Shown piece after piece: positions 33,282-44,238 of a stretch of DNA of 64,000 nt. Origin of the DNA: Trichomonas vaginalis G3 (taxonomy: Eukaryota > Parabasalia > Trichomonadida > Trichomonadidae); assembly GCF_026262505.1 (NCBI RefSeq), contig NC_067205.1, positions 24,151,585-24,215,584 on the forward strand, in the 5' to 3' direction. Position 1 is the first letter of the stretch; every line of letters starts with the position of its first letter. The position numbers were made by a program, and so were the translations under genes. The notes under the pieces are model-generated. The model worked only from the letters and a program-made list of their open reading frames with translations. It was not told the DNA's origin and did not search any database.

Positions 33282-33287
33282 TCACTT
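33282..33287 (+). promoter_or_regulatory. Host initiator TCACTT
   Basis: TCACTTTTG with start A at 33284, 12 nt before ATG 33296. Good match to the T. vaginalis initiator. Confidence 0.7.
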
Positions 33288-33295
33288 TTGTATAA

Positions 33296-34615
33296 ATGCT
33301 ATTTTTGCTTTTCTTCAAGAAAAATGTCGAAATTCCTGACGGAGTGAGATCCAGTTTCATAGGAAGCTATGGATTTCTTCCAGATGGAGAGTATCATTTT
33401 ACATTTAATCCCATTCAAAAATCTACAGATCCAGAAACAATAGTCTTATCATTCTTAACTAAGGCAGAATATCGTAAATTACCATTTTATAGCACAGAAA
33501 CAGCAAATAACTGCAATTATCAGTTTGCAGATTTGAGTTATACCCTTGAAATCAAAAATGAAAGTGTGAAATTAGATGGAAATTTTACAGATGATCGTAT
33601 ATACATATTCCATGTTCTTAAGTGCAACTCAACAAATGAAATTACATTATCAGAACAGTTCAGAAACAAAAATACATTTTTAGATTCCAGGGTTATTCCG
33701 TGTAAAACCATATATCCTATTTGCATTGGCGCAACATTACTGTTGTTTTCATTTTGGGCCATATTTAACAACAACAAAGCAAGAGCAAGAGGAACTATCT
33801 TCATTTTCACGACATTATGCGGAACTGTTTACACATTTCACTTAATTGGTGAGTACATAGCAATTAAATTCAGCGAAAAGACAGATTCGATACTTGCTGT
33901 TTCGATAATTACGATAATTATTGATATTTTTAACGATTCTATCTTCTTTACATCGATAATGATCATGTCCAGTGGATTTGGACTTATTAACATATCATTA
34001 TCTCTATTTACTAAGATCAAAGCCGTTTTAGTTCCTTTAATTTTATTTACTTTCGCTGCGATTAGTTCTAATATACCTACTAAGTACGTTGTCATTACAT
34101 ATCCTGCTGTTATACTCTGTACAATCGTTTTCGGTTACGATATCCTCAAATTAATTCGTCAAGGTGAAAAACGAGTTATGGCACACATGTTGGTCATCCA
34201 ACGAACAGGAATTGATCCAGATACAACACCAATAGGTGCCAGATACAAGATATTTAGACAAATGACATTTTATGTTGCTTCTGCAATTTCGTTATTTTGT
34301 TTGATGTTGATTTTCGAAGCTTGTTATGATTTAGACAGATATTTATTCGAAATCATTGATTTCATTGTCCATTTCAGTCTCCTTTCTGTTTTATTGTACA
34401 TTTACAGACCAGGAAAAGCTGACTATTTGGCTGACGAAAACAATGTTTCAGAAACATTTGATTTAGATGATTTAGACACAATTGGAAACACATTGAGACT
34501 TACATCTAATGCAGAAACAATGAGACGATGGGAACCAGGAGAATCCCTTCCAAGAGAACCAACTTACACTTCAAAGAAGAAAGCAAATGATGGACAATTG
34601 TATTCAGCTTTATAA
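33296..34615 (+). CDS. Seven-transmembrane protein, GOST/GPR107-TMEM87-like
   Basis: 439 residues. An N-terminal lumenal or extracellular beta-rich domain of about 135 residues opens with GSYGFLPDGEYHFTF, a pattern typical of GOST-family proteins. Seven hydrophobic helices follow between residues 140 and 375 (for example IYPICIGATLLLFSFWAIF and FYVASAISLFCLMLIFEA), with MSSGFG in the third and LLYIYRP closing the seventh. The C-terminal tail is acidic and serine/threonine-rich. In other eukaryotes this family acts in Golgi-endosome trafficking. Stop is TAAA. Family call is moderate; the seven-TM layout is clear. Confidence 0.72.
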   Translation: MLFLLFFKKNVEIPDGVRSSFIGSYGFLPDGEYHFTFNPIQKSTDPETIVLSFLTKAEYRKLPFYSTETANNCNYQFADLSYTLEIKNESVKLDGNFTDDRIYIFHVLKCNSTNEITLSEQFRNKNTFLDSRVIPCKTIYPICIGATLLLFSFWAIFNNNKARARGTIFIFTTLCGTVYTFHLIGEYIAIKFSEKTDSILAVSIITIIIDIFNDSIFFTSIMIMSSGFGLINISLSLFTKIKAVLVPLILFTFAAISSNIPTKYVVITYPAVILCTIVFGYDILKLIRQGEKRVMAHMLVIQRTGIDPDTTPIGARYKIFRQMTFYVASAISLFCLMLIFEACYDLDRYLFEIIDFIVHFSLLSVLLYIYRPGKADYLADENNVSETFDLDDLDTIGNTLRLTSNAETMRRWEPGESLPREPTYTSKKKANDGQLYSAL

Positions 34616-34919
34616 ATATTTATATTTTTATTTTAACTTTTTTTTATTAATAAAAATCAGTTTGTAAATGCATCTAAAAACTATTTTTTAATAAATTTGC
34701 ATTGTAAGAAATGCTATGTATGTATATTAATAATATATATCTAATAGAATATCTGATAATAAGTGCTATGGCTCATAATTCATGCTTTTTGGAAGAGATA
34801 AAATTCAAATTCAGAAATATCAGCATAATTGCAATAAGATTGAACAGGAACAACATGGTATAAATTACGAAATTTTTTAAACACGACGATAGGGGAAGCT
34901 TGGCCTTTAGCGCGCCCTT
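34616..34919. other. Intergenic between convergent genes
   Basis: AT-rich, TA-repeat-like stretches; nothing supported. Confidence 0.5.
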
Positions 34920-35904
34920 AAACGTCGAAAAACATAAGGAATACCAACATTTGAACAATTATTTCTCTGTTTACCATAACTGTTGATATTTGCAATACAT
35001 ATTGCTTCAGGATAAATATTTAACGCATTTTGAAATTCTTTTGTGTACATTAAATTAACATTCGCATCTCCATAGTCAGTATTAGTATTTGAGATGTAGC
35101 AATGAATTATATTCATTGTTCAATAATCATATGCATTAAATATTTGAGATTTTACATCATTGTCACAAATTATTGAGTCTTCGATATTCAATGAGTTTCC
35201 AACTTTCAATGAAGCAATTAGAGGCCATAAGCCAACCTTATTTGAAATAACATTCAAATGATGAAAATGTGCTTTTCCGATTTCATTTGTAATTACGTAT
35301 TCTAGGTAATTGCCATTTTGTAAGTATGCCGAATATTTTGCAACAGCTATACCTGTTGAATCAAATATATGTAGTCCAGGATGCCTTCCTGTGTTATAAG
35401 AATTATTAATCGCGTTTACAATGATATTTCCTCTTTGATTCGATGATACGACACCTTGTCCATTATTGTCATCGTTATTTGCAAATGTTGACTCATTTAA
35501 ATGGTTCGCAAAATTGAAACCTCTTGAAACTCTAGATGAACAATGGAGAAAGTAATAAGATTTGTAGCATATGTTGAACATACATGTATTTGTACAGATT
35601 GGCTTTCATCAAACATCTTTAACGCTACTCCACCTGTAGGACTGAAATTATTGGTGAAAAAAGTTTTCTCAATATAGAGTTTTGTCGCTGAATAAGTTGA
35701 ATTCAGGTATATGCAACTATTTGCGAGATTTTGAAACAAGCAGTTTTCAACATCGTAGTTGAGCAACGGAAAGATAAGCCCAGATTGTTTGAAAACACTT
35801 GTCTGCTTGATAAAATCATTGGTTCCATAGAAATCTTGAAATGAACTATATAGGGCTAAAGTTTTGGGCCTGTTAACCCTATTGAAAACAAGAATGGATA
35901 GCAT
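34920..35904 (-). pseudogene. Trichomonad beta-helix surface protein fragment, broken
   Basis: Repeated short motifs of the right-handed beta-helix type (NCLFQNLANSCIYLN, KTFFTNNFSPTGGVALKM, SLNIEDSIICDND, IHCYISNTN) mark a member of the large trichomonad polymorphic-membrane/beta-helix-like families. A frame change near 35530 and a TGA at 35117-35119, after which the same frame continues, interrupt it. No transmembrane anchor is present, so the C-terminus seems lost. Start at ATG 35904 has no signal peptide; probably only an internal piece of a longer gene. Confidence 0.55.
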
Positions 35905-36246
35905 TCATTAAAATGATAATCAATTCTATGAGTTCCCTCAAAACTCGTCTATTGTCGTTGTTATTGACTGCAATATTTTATATCGAATATTGTTACTATT
36001 AATTTTTAGTAATATTTATAAGATTTTAAAATTGAATGGACATTTAATTTGACTTTTGAAATTTAGTTCAAATTTCAATAATCAAAAATTATTGCTTTTT
36101 ACATATGACATATAAAATTAAATATTAATGAAATAACCTCAAAAAAGCTTAACGTGCATGGATAAAATTTATTATCTATAATGCAATTAACTATACTGCA
36201 GAAATACAGAAATACAATATTGTAAAATTTGATCGATCAATATGGT
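35905..36246. other. Intergenic, left flank of Maverick copy 2
   Basis: AT-rich host DNA without supported features up to the target duplication. Confidence 0.5.
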
Positions 36247-36252
36247 TAGATT
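36247..36252 (+). repeat. Target-site duplication TAGATT (left)
   Basis: Identical to 54647-54652 on the other side of the element. Six bases is the size expected for Maverick/Polinton integrases. Confidence 0.93.
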
Positions 36253-36684
36253 AGTAGTATATGTGGAAGGGTTGTGTGACTTTTTTTGTAAACGTAAGAA
36301 TTCATACAATATCGAGCGATTTTGTATCATTTTTTTTAACATATGAAGTAAAAAATGTATGATTCTGACGGTTTTTATTCTTACGTTTTTGAATAAATCA
36401 AGATTTAAAAAATTTTCAAAATTGTAAGACATTTACACTCAGCCCAAATATTATATACTAAACGCATTAAAAAATTAACATATTAATTTTAAAATAATTT
36501 ATTTTTTATCTTTTATAAAAGAAGCTATATATAGATGATGTCAGATATTCCGCGATTAATTAAACATTGTTTAAATCCTGAATGGAATCAATGGAGTCAT
36601 AATCAAAGACCTCATAAACGAGTAAAAGATTCACTACCATAATGAAATAAAAAATAAAAAAATAAACTTTAAAAATTCATGTCT
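36253..36684 (+). repeat. Left terminal inverted repeat, 432 bp
   Basis: Starts AGTAGTATATGTGGAAGG and matches the complement of 54215-54646 to its inner end at TTCATGTCT. It contains a 35-codon open frame (36535-36642) and, reading outward, a longer one. Confidence 0.95.
36535..36642 (+). CDS. Tiny open frame inside the left inverted repeat (35 residues)
   Basis: Starts ATGATG and ends TAA, encoding a peptide with DIPRLIKHCLNPEWNQW and a basic end. Upstream it has AATTTATTTTTTATC and a TATA-like CTATATATAG. Because it lies in the repeat it is present twice, pointing inward at both ends. The tryptophan-rich composition is not what chance AT-rich DNA gives. Function unknown. Confidence 0.4.
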   Translation: MMSDIPRLIKHCLNPEWNQWSHNQRPHKRVKDSLP

Positions 36685-36710
36685 CAGAATCAACATTGAA
36701 CTTTAAGAAA

Positions 36711-37079
36711 CTAATGATTATTTGAATTTATGATATCAATTATTTGATTTATTCTTTCTTCAATCTCTTCTATTCTTTTTGTTAAATCATCTATTTTCAT
36801 TAATGAGGTGATTCTTGATTGAGGAATAGATTTCAAACTAACCACCCCCTTTATTTTTGAAATTTTGAATCCATCAACTTTAAACATTTTATTCAATTTA
36901 CATGTTGTCAATTCTTCAAATAATTTTTTATTATTAGCATAATAGTCATTAAATTCTTCAACAGATGAAAAAAATTTTATTTCAGTAATTGGTTTAACAA
37001 CGTTTATTTTTTGTTGAACATCTTCACTTTCATTTATTTCTTCCTCCTCTGTTTCATTTATTTTTAAAATTGGTTTCAT
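36711..37079 (-). CDS. Maverick protein, 122 residues, unknown
   Basis: Intact. Acidic N-terminus (ETEEEEINESEDV), a central conserved-looking block (SVEEFNDYYANNKKLFEEL then CKLNKMFKVDGFKI), and a C-terminal coiled coil (LTKRIEEIEERINQIIDII). AATTTTTATTTAATGATAAATG precedes it in two short pieces, the element's usual leader. Leftmost unique gene of the element. The central block looks like a small DNA- or protein-binding fold; no firm family. Confidence 0.65.
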   Translation of the reverse strand: MKPILKINETEEEEINESEDVQQKINVVKPITEIKFFSSVEEFNDYYANNKKLFEELTTCKLNKMFKVDGFKISKIKGVVSLKSIPQSRITSLMKIDDLTKRIEEIEERINQIIDIINSNNH

Positions 37080-37145
37080 TTATCATTAAATAAAAATTAG
37101 AATATAAGTGATGAAATATATTTTTTAATTAATATTAAATCAGAA

Positions 37146-37382
37146 ATGGCGGCAGGATTCTTTAAAAAATTATGGGATGGAATTAAGAAAGCTGCGGGTT
37201 GGGTTCATAAAAAGATTATTAAACCCGTTGCAAACTTTTTAGCACCAGTAGCGAAAACGGCAGGAACTATCATAGGTGGAGTATTAGGTACTAAAGCAGG
37301 TAATCCGGCGATGGGAGCACAAGCAGGTAACGCAGTTGGTGGAATAGCTGAAGGAATACTTAATAAAATAGGAGGTAGATAG
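37146..37382 (+). CDS. Small amphipathic, glycine-rich peptide A (78 residues), possible membrane-active virion protein
   Basis: N-terminal amphipathic helix MAAGFFKKLWDGIKKAAG, then KKIIKPVANFL and a glycine/alanine-rich hydrophobic segment (TAGTIIGGVLGTKAGNP). Its first eleven residues are identical to the convergent gene at 37616. Small basic amphipathic proteins of this kind act in membrane penetration or as core proteins in adenovirus-like particles; transfer of that role here is inference. The gene is divergent from the one at 37079 with 66 bp between starts. Confidence 0.65.
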   Translation: MAAGFFKKLWDGIKKAAGWVHKKIIKPVANFLAPVAKTAGTIIGGVLGTKAGNPAMGAQAGNAVGGIAEGILNKIGGR

Positions 37383-37400
37383 TGGAAAAATAAATTATTT

Positions 37401-37616
37401 TTATCTTAGTATCGGTTGAAGTCTTTGATAAACTTTTTCTCCTTTATTTAATATTTCTCTTATTGGGGCAGCTTTTGGTGTTATTGATTCAGCAACGTCA
37501 CTAATTGCTTCTTTATTCTTAAATATCCAATTTGCTCCTTTCTTCATTGTTTCCCAAACTTTATGCGCTCCTCTTTTTACTTTATCCCATAATTTTTTAA
37601 AGAATCCTGCAGCCAT
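37401..37616 (-). CDS. Small amphipathic peptide B (71 residues), paralogue of peptide A
   Basis: Begins MAAGFFKKLWDKVKRGAHK, sharing eleven residues with peptide A, then diverges into a tryptophan-containing basic helix (WETMKKGANWIFKNKE) and a second helix. Convergent with peptide A, 18 bp between stops. Possibly a duplicated and inverted gene specialised for another step of entry or assembly. Confidence 0.65.
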   Translation of the reverse strand: MAAGFFKKLWDKVKRGAHKVWETMKKGANWIFKNKEAISDVAESITPKAAPIREILNKGEKVYQRLQPILR

Positions 37617-37685
37617 AGTTGATTATTTCATTAAAATTAAAAATTCATTTTCATCTTTTAATTTTGATTTTTTATTTATTAATAA

Positions 37686-39324
37686 ATGACGACTAACTAT
37701 TTGGTGCCAAACACTAAACCGATTAATGGAAATGTGTTTCATTCATTCGAAAAGATAAATGAAATATTCGCAAAGAATGACGGTAGAAGATATTATAGAG
37801 AACTTGAAAGTTCATGCTATGACTCTGATGCTCCATATTTTGATGATAAACAAACTCATTTAAGAATTACAAATCCGGCTCATGATGTGAACCAATTAGG
37901 TGACACATATATTAAACGCAAAGTTAAAGCAACTCTAGTTTCAAAAAAGCTTTCACATGTGATGCCGCTTTTAAATGCATGCGTTTATTCGTTGGTTACA
38001 AATCATCAAATCAAAGCTTTAAACAATTAGAAGTAGAAACCGAAAGAGGTGATGCCGGTTATCTTCAGATGGATTGCGCCCGTGAATCTTTCGCATTTGC
38101 AACATATAAACCAAAATCAGAAAGGAAAGTTAAAAAGTTTGTTCATTCGTTATATAATAATGTTCAAAAATATGATAACTCAGTATGTGGTAAATATATT
38201 GACCCTTCAGAAGTTTTCAAGAAGCAAATGAAGAAGTTGATGTCACTTTTGATATGATTATTCCGGTAAATGATTTGTTAGCATTTCAGGCGTTCGATGA
38301 TTATCCTAAATCATTTGGTGATATCATTCTTAAATATTATGTTTTCAGGGATACTTTAGTATTTTGTCAGGTTGACCCGTTAAGAGTTGCTGATTTACAA
38401 AATTACGTTTATGAAAAGATAACTGATGAAAATTATGAAAAGATTATGAATCATGTTTATAAATATGATCGCAAATTCCAACAAATCGGACTTCCTGCCA
38501 AATTAATTACAAGCTTAGCCGCTACATCTGCTGACGCAACAGTTGATGACGTTATTATTTCATGCACAAAGATGGAAGTTTTAGAGGATAAATGCATTAC
38601 ACCAGGATACGGTTTAATTGAAGAATCAGTTAAAGCAATACCACGTTTATTCAGTAAGGAAGATCCATTCATGATTCCAGCTCAACATATTGACGTTCGT
38701 TCACTAAATGGAGGTTGCATCACTCCTGAAGGTATTAGCTCAGATTTCTCATACGCTCTTCATAATGTTACAGATGTTGTGTTAACATTTCCGAAGAATG
38801 CAATGCAAAGAACAGTTTTAGAAAATCCAATGCTTCGAGGTCTTCAGGTCACTATAGATTCCAGAAACTTCCCCGATCAAGCGATGACCACAGTGGGTGA
38901 CATATTCTTTACACGTATGCTTCAAGCTTCTGATTTAGATGGAGTGAATGAATGCACAGAAGAATACGAGGACTCATTAACTAGACCACTGAATGCAGAT
39001 GATGGCACGCCATTAGCTAGAACATGGAAAGACCAAACTTCATTCTTATGCACTATTCCAGTTCAACGTGATGGAGCGGGTATATTCTTTGATGGATTAG
39101 AAACTTTCAACTCACAAGTTACAGTACAAGTGAAAGCTTATCCAATCATTCAGGGTGAAAATGACACTTACTGTTCAAAGGTGACAAATCCTCCTCAGGT
39201 TTGGTTTACTAGGACTACATATTGGACATGGACACCGGATGAAGGTTTGAAATATCATCCAACAGGTACACCACCACAGTATAGAAGTTCATATGATGAA
39301 ATATTGATGAATAGAAATGTTTAA
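37686..39324 (+). pseudogene. MCP: Major capsid protein candidate, two frameshifts
   Basis: Open frames 37686-38030, 37979-38257 and 38254-39324 overlap in series and keep coding character; each junction fits one missing base (near 37975 and 38235). Together they would give about 545 residues, the size of a double jelly-roll capsid protein, and the gene lies just upstream of the packaging ATPase, as in Polintons. Predicted strands dominate, with PAQHIDVRSLNGG and a tryptophan-rich C-terminus (TTYWTWTPDEGLKY). No motif alone proves the fold. The C-terminal 140 residues are conserved in copy 1. Confidence 0.6.
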
Positions 39325-39348
39325 AATTATAAATTTATTTTTGATTAA

Positions 39349-40172
39349 ATGGATTTAAATTCATCCACCCCTTATGAAGAATTAGGAGTATATAATACAT
39401 ACGTAGATGATATGATTAATGAAGCATTGAGTGATAATAGAAATGCTCTATCTAAGGAAAAATTAATGAAAATTCCATATTCTGAATGTTACTTAAATTC
39501 AATCACTGCAGCAATTGGTAAACAAAATAAAGGTAAAACATTAACGATATTAAAACAAATTATCATTATTGCTAACACTTCCCCCTATTCACATGTGTTA
39601 ATTTATATCAACCGTTCAGGTTCACCTTCAGATGATACATTTGAATCTTTAAAGCATTTAATCAAAATTCCAATTATTTATTTATCACAAGAAGAAGCAG
39701 AAGATTATTTAAAAAACTTTTTAATGTATAAAGAATTATATAATACAATCAAGAAGCAAGGATTAGAGGATAAAATTATTGATAAACAACGGGATGAATT
39801 ATTTGAAACACTTTCTATTTCAAATTTTGATAGAGAATTTTTGCATTCACTCATTTTTCTAGATGATGCAGTGAAATCAAAACTAATAACAAATGAGAAA
39901 TCATATTTTAATCAGTTATTAACTCAATGTCGACACATTCAGTGTTCATTCTTTATGGCTGTTCAATATTTCAAAGCATTAAGCACAAACATTAAATCAA
40001 ATCTATCAACCTTTTCATTTTCAGTGGGTTTAGTCGTCAACAGTTGAACGTTATGCTTTATCAAGTGAATTTACCAATGAGCATTAATGAACTTTACACA
40101 CAATATCAGCAATTAGGTGAACATGGAAAAATAATAGTTGATTTAAATAAAGGAAGTGTTAAATTTGATTAA
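39349..40172 (+). pseudogene. ATP: Packaging ATPase (FtsK/HerA, A32-like), C-terminal frameshift
   Basis: Walker A is GKQNKGKTLTIL near residue 60 and Walker B LIFLDDAV near residue 168, followed by the QCRHIQCSFFMAVQY sensor segment. A missing base near 40012 (relative to copy 1) shifts the frame so that the first open part ends at 40047; the remainder runs to TAA at 40170-40172. Copy 1 and copy 2 also differ by one base near 40155, changing the extreme C-terminus. ATP-driven packaging of element DNA into capsids is the expected role. Confidence 0.85.
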
Positions 40173-40212
40173 CTTTTTATAATTAATTTTTATTTTTTAT
40201 TTATAATTAAAC

Positions 40213-41109
40213 ATGACAGAAATAGCAAATCTTCTACAGGTTCCATTAAAACAAGGACAAACAAAAAGGGTGCATATAATAGAACTATGAAAGTTCCTGA
40301 TGGAATGAAAGAATTAGTTCATATTGTTGCTGGTCTTCAAAAAGATGTTAAACAAATGAGAAACGTTTTAACATTACCAGAAGCTCAAGCATATGCCAAA
40401 CGTCATGGTCCAAATTGGGAAGCACACGAAGCAGACATTACGGGTCCAAATGGAAAACCTGATGGTATAAATGAAGTTTTCGTTACTGATGGTCAAGGTA
40501 ATATTAAAGTCATAAATGGTTATAAATTAACTATATCTGATTATCCTAAACGTAAAGCATATAATGAACGTTATCCTATGCAATTTGATGAAAATGGAAA
40601 AGCTGTTAAACAATACATTGGAGAAGGTGAAAATGGTCCAATTAATTCATACCGTCATAATCCATATTCTTATTTCAATGAAGAATTAAATGCTATTGAA
40701 GAGGGACCGGATGGATTACCACGATATTCTAACCAGTTTGATGGTCAATATGCAAATATTAGACCTGAAATTTCAGCTAAGAAATTCTTTAAAGTTGCTT
40801 TATTCGATCCAGTTTTCGCAAATGTTAAAGATGAACTTAAACAGCAATTCCAACCAATTATAGTAGCAAGAATTGCATCAGGTGCTTTATCTCAAGCATT
40901 CAAAGATTTAATTAAGAAACCATTATATCAGCAACGTGGTTTAACTTATGATTTAGTTAAGGAATCAGATAAAAGAAAATTTGAGAAATCAGATGATTAT
41001 AAGAATGCAATTAATGAATATATTCGGTCTATTAATTTCGATGAAAGCTAAAAATCAACTTCATGAACAAATACAGGGAATAATAGATTCAAAAGTTCCA
41101 GCAAAATAA
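40213..41109 (+). pseudogene. Maverick protein of about 298 residues, unknown, two breaks
   Basis: ATG 40213 follows ATTTTTATTTTTTATTTAT. One missing base near 40255 shifts the frame; the body is open from 40287 to 41051 and shows [48 protein letters not shown] small difference near 41045 creates a stop, while the last 19 codons seen in copy 1 remain to 41109. Place among structural genes suggests a virion component. No recognised family. Confidence 0.6.
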
Positions 41110-41142
41110 AAGTTTAAATATATTTTTTTTATTCGATTATAA

Positions 41143-41810
41143 ATGAGAAGACGTTTCACTAGTCAAAAGAACACTAACGCAAAAGCAGAGATTACGGTTG
41201 GTTATAACGTAAATGATGATAAATCACGAATTATTCAAAATGTTAAAGTTAATGTTAGCCCTGAATTAACAAGGTCAGCAACTCAACCAAATTTATTAAC
41301 TCGTGACTTACCGAAAAAGGAGGAGGAGCAAAATAAAGAAGATGGAGACCCAATCATTTTATCTGAACCCGGTAAAGAACCTGTTGAAATTCCCACTTAT
41401 CCAACATACCCCCACCTCTTTCATCAAACATCGAGAACCCATATAAAATAGACATTAATTCTGAATTAATGAAAATTTACCGTGATATAATAATTAATAA
41501 TTATGATTCAATAATAAATTTAATTGACCAATCCGGTTTAATTATTTTACCTTATGAATCATTAATTCACATTATCGCCATTCTTTGTGATGTTCAAGAT
41601 TCAGACGTTAAGATTCAATTTTTCATAGATGATGAGGTTTCATGCTGCGGAACAGTTGCAAAAATAAATCCTATAAAGGATATTAGCACAATTAAGATAT
41701 CAAAGAACGGAACAACAACTGAACTTCATTTAACATATAATGATATTTATAATAAAATAGTTGATGAATATAAAATATCACTTGAAAAATTCTTTGTTAA
41801 GGCTATTTAA
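41143..41810 (+). pseudogene. Maverick two-part protein (unknown), same break as copy 1
   Basis: Same architecture as 2260-2957. The C-run here is five C then ACC, so the local bases differ from copy 1 but the net frame is the same. Ten codons present in copy 1 are missing (30 bp, after 41439). The C-terminal domain from 41469 is identical or nearly so to copy 1, implying selection or recent common origin. Confidence 0.55.
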
Positions 41811-42286
41811 TATTCAAGCATTAACATTATCGAATAATAATCCTTTGAATCATAATCAATAATAATTGACCTTTCACCAGTTTCTATCGTTTGTTTTATT
41901 TCTTTTTGTTCCCCACTATCCGGATCGGTCATTGTAATTGTTTTTGTTATAGTATCAGCTTTATCTTTAACTTCAATCTTTTTTCCATCGGGATATTTAA
42001 ACCAAAATTCCAAAAATTCGATATTGTCAATCTGTTCATATTTTAATCTATCAATTACATTTTTAATACCATCTGAAAATCTTATGAAATGGTCATTATA
42101 TGGGTTTGATTGAACTAAATTTGAATGAAGTGAAATATAACCTGTTGATGAATATGACATTGACTCATATTTTCTGAAAACACTAAAATTTATAACATGA
42201 ATGAATTTCTTATTCGTTGAATTTATGAATTCTTGAGGTAATCTTATTCTAGTTTTATTTATCACTGGAAAATAACGCTTTACCAT
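41807..42286 (-). CDS. Maverick beta-rich protein, 159 residues, possible minor capsid protein
   Basis: Nearly identical to 2954-3433. The ATG at 42286 is the only start shared by both copies; an upstream in-frame ATG of copy 1 reads ACG here. One amino-acid change (GEQKE versus GKQKE) is visible. Stop overlaps the convergent neighbour by four bases. Confidence 0.6.
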   Translation of the reverse strand: MVKRYFPVINKTRIRLPQEFINSTNKKFIHVINFSVFRKYESMSYSSTGYISLHSNLVQSNPYNDHFIRFSDGIKNVIDRLKYEQIDNIEFLEFWFKYPDGKKIEVKDKADTITKTITMTDPDSGEQKEIKQTIETGERSIIIDYDSKDYYSIMLMLEY

Positions 42287-42305
42287 ATTTTTAATCGTAA
42301 TAAAA

Positions 42306-43016
42306 ATGTCAATTATCAATATTATTTCGAATAATAGCTGTGAATTAAATTTAACAGTTAGCGGAATTTATAATGTTACTCTCGTTTCTGTGAGTGGTAA
42401 ATTTAATCCCATTCTTTTAGACCCTTCAGATTATATATCATTTATTAAAGATGACCTTGAAAAAACGTATGATATGTATATAAATAATGTGATAGCGAAA
42501 TGGGATATTAACATGATTTTAAGTTATTTAAATGAATCATTTATCGTATGGTATGAAGAAAATTTTAAATCAAAACCTGATAAACTTTTTGAACTTGATG
42601 AAATAAATAACCTTATTAAATTTCCGCTGAAAATTAAATTTTGTACTCCTCATCTTCGTTCATTGTTGGGGATATTAAATTTTGAAAAAGATGTTGGGGA
42701 TGTTTTGTATTCTGACACTGGTTCCAATTTCATTTTAATCAAATGTGATAAAGTTAATACCCCAATGAGATTTTCACATCAAACATTAGACCCTAACTCT
42801 TACCCATCAATACAAAACATTTTATCCATCAACTTAAACACATTTTCTTTATCATATCCGTTTCAATTATCCGGGAATTCATTTATTCTTCATTCAAAAG
42901 ATTTATCAAATATTAAATTTAGAATAACTGACCTATTTGATTGTGATTTAGAATTCATGAATGAAATATTATGGCAATTTCAAATAGAAAAAATAGGTGA
43001 TGAGATAACGGATTAA
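42306..43016 (+). CDS. Maverick protein, 236 residues, unknown
   Basis: Intact; differs from copy 1 (3453-4163) at a few residues (for example N/S near residue 10, H/L near 51, A/G near 232). C-terminal segment NIKFRITDLFDCDLEFM resembles closing strands of capsid-associated proteins in Polinton-like viruses. Ends 24 bp before the fibre gene. Confidence 0.6.
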   Translation: MSIINIISNNSCELNLTVSGIYNVTLVSVSGKFNPILLDPSDYISFIKDDLEKTYDMYINNVIAKWDINMILSYLNESFIVWYEENFKSKPDKLFELDEINNLIKFPLKIKFCTPHLRSLLGILNFEKDVGDVLYSDTGSNFILIKCDKVNTPMRFSHQTLDPNSYPSIQNILSINLNTFSLSYPFQLSGNSFILHSKDLSNIKFRITDLFDCDLEFMNEILWQFQIEKIGDEITD

Positions 43017-43040
43017 ATATTTATTTTTAAATCATAATAA

Positions 43041-44096
43041 ATGATTAAACAACAGCAACCACAACAACTTAAGGCACAAAGCACCCAGGTCCTTCAGACC
43101 ATTACATACGCCATATATGCATATAATTCAAAGACGGCAGAATAAACGCAAAGGTTGAAATATGGAGATTTGGAGATAGTATTGAAAAATGAACATTTCA
43201 AATTCGTTTGCAAAGGTGGTGCAGTGATATCAAATATAAAAGAAATTTTATTTATGAATTCAAAAATTAAAGGAATAACGGATGATATAACATCAATTCC
43301 ACCAGAAGAACAGAGATATTACGCATTAAATGCATTTCCTAAAGTTTTGAAGATTGGAAGATTTAATTTAAATGAGGAATTCATAGAAGGTTTCCTAAAT
43401 GACATAATGAAGAAGGTGGATAAGGAATATGTGGATAGTGAGTTAAATAAGAAGGCAAATTTGGTTTATGTTGATGAAAAAGATAATGAAATTAAAGAAA
43501 AGGTTGAATGGTATCATGAATGGACATTGGAGACTTTTAAAGTTAAAGCTGATACAGAATGGGTTTCGGGATGTTTAGACCTTAAAGCAGATAAAACTTA
43601 TGTTGATGAAAATTATGCAAAGAAGTCGGAAGTAAATGATGTGATTACAAGCATGAAAAATGAAATACTTCAAACATTATATCCTGTTGGTTCTATCTAT
43701 ACGTCAATGAACTCAACAAATCCAGCAAGTGTTTTAGGTTTTGGTACGTGGAAGCAGATTGTAGATAAATTCTTATACTGTGCTAGATATTCAAAGCAAA
43801 CAGGAGGTTCGAAGAAAATTAAAGAAGCAAACCTTCCACCACACACTCATACAGGAACTACAAACTTTTCTGGTGACCATATCCACTCATTAAGAGACCA
43901 CCCATTATACAACTCAGAGTATGAAGCTGGCTATGATGTTTTATCTCCAGATTATAACCATTCAGCAAAAAAGACTTTTCGACCAACTGAACCGGGAGGA
44001 AATCATTCACACACTTTCACAACAAATCCAACAGGCTTGGGTAAAGATTATATGCCACCATTTGTGACTGTATTCGCATGGTACCGCATTCATTGA
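43041..44096 (+). pseudogene. Phage-type tail fibre / receptor-binding protein, one early nonsense codon
   Basis: Codon 35 is TAA (43143-43145) where copy 1 has CAA; otherwise the frame is open to 44096, about 351 residues. The shaft has KKVDKEYVDSELNKKANLV and KADKTYVDENYAKKSEVN, shorter than in copy 1. The tip reads PVGSIYTSMNSTNPA, GFGTWKQIVDKF, TGGSKKI, NLPPHTHTG, NHSHTF and closes YMPPFVTVFAWYRIH: the order seen in phage short-tail-fibre/collar receptor-binding domains. Metal-binding H-x-H pairs are kept. It differs strongly from the copy 1 tip while neighbouring genes are nearly identical. Confidence 0.82.
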
Positions 44097-44238
44097 ACGC
44101 GCTTGAGCCCAGACCTTTGGGTTAAGGCTTACCGAATGAACTAAATATATTTTATGTCTGTAATTAATTAGGTAATGAACTGCGGAAATATATTTTATCG
44201 TTAATGTTTACGTTAATGGTTTCAGGTTATTCAATAAT

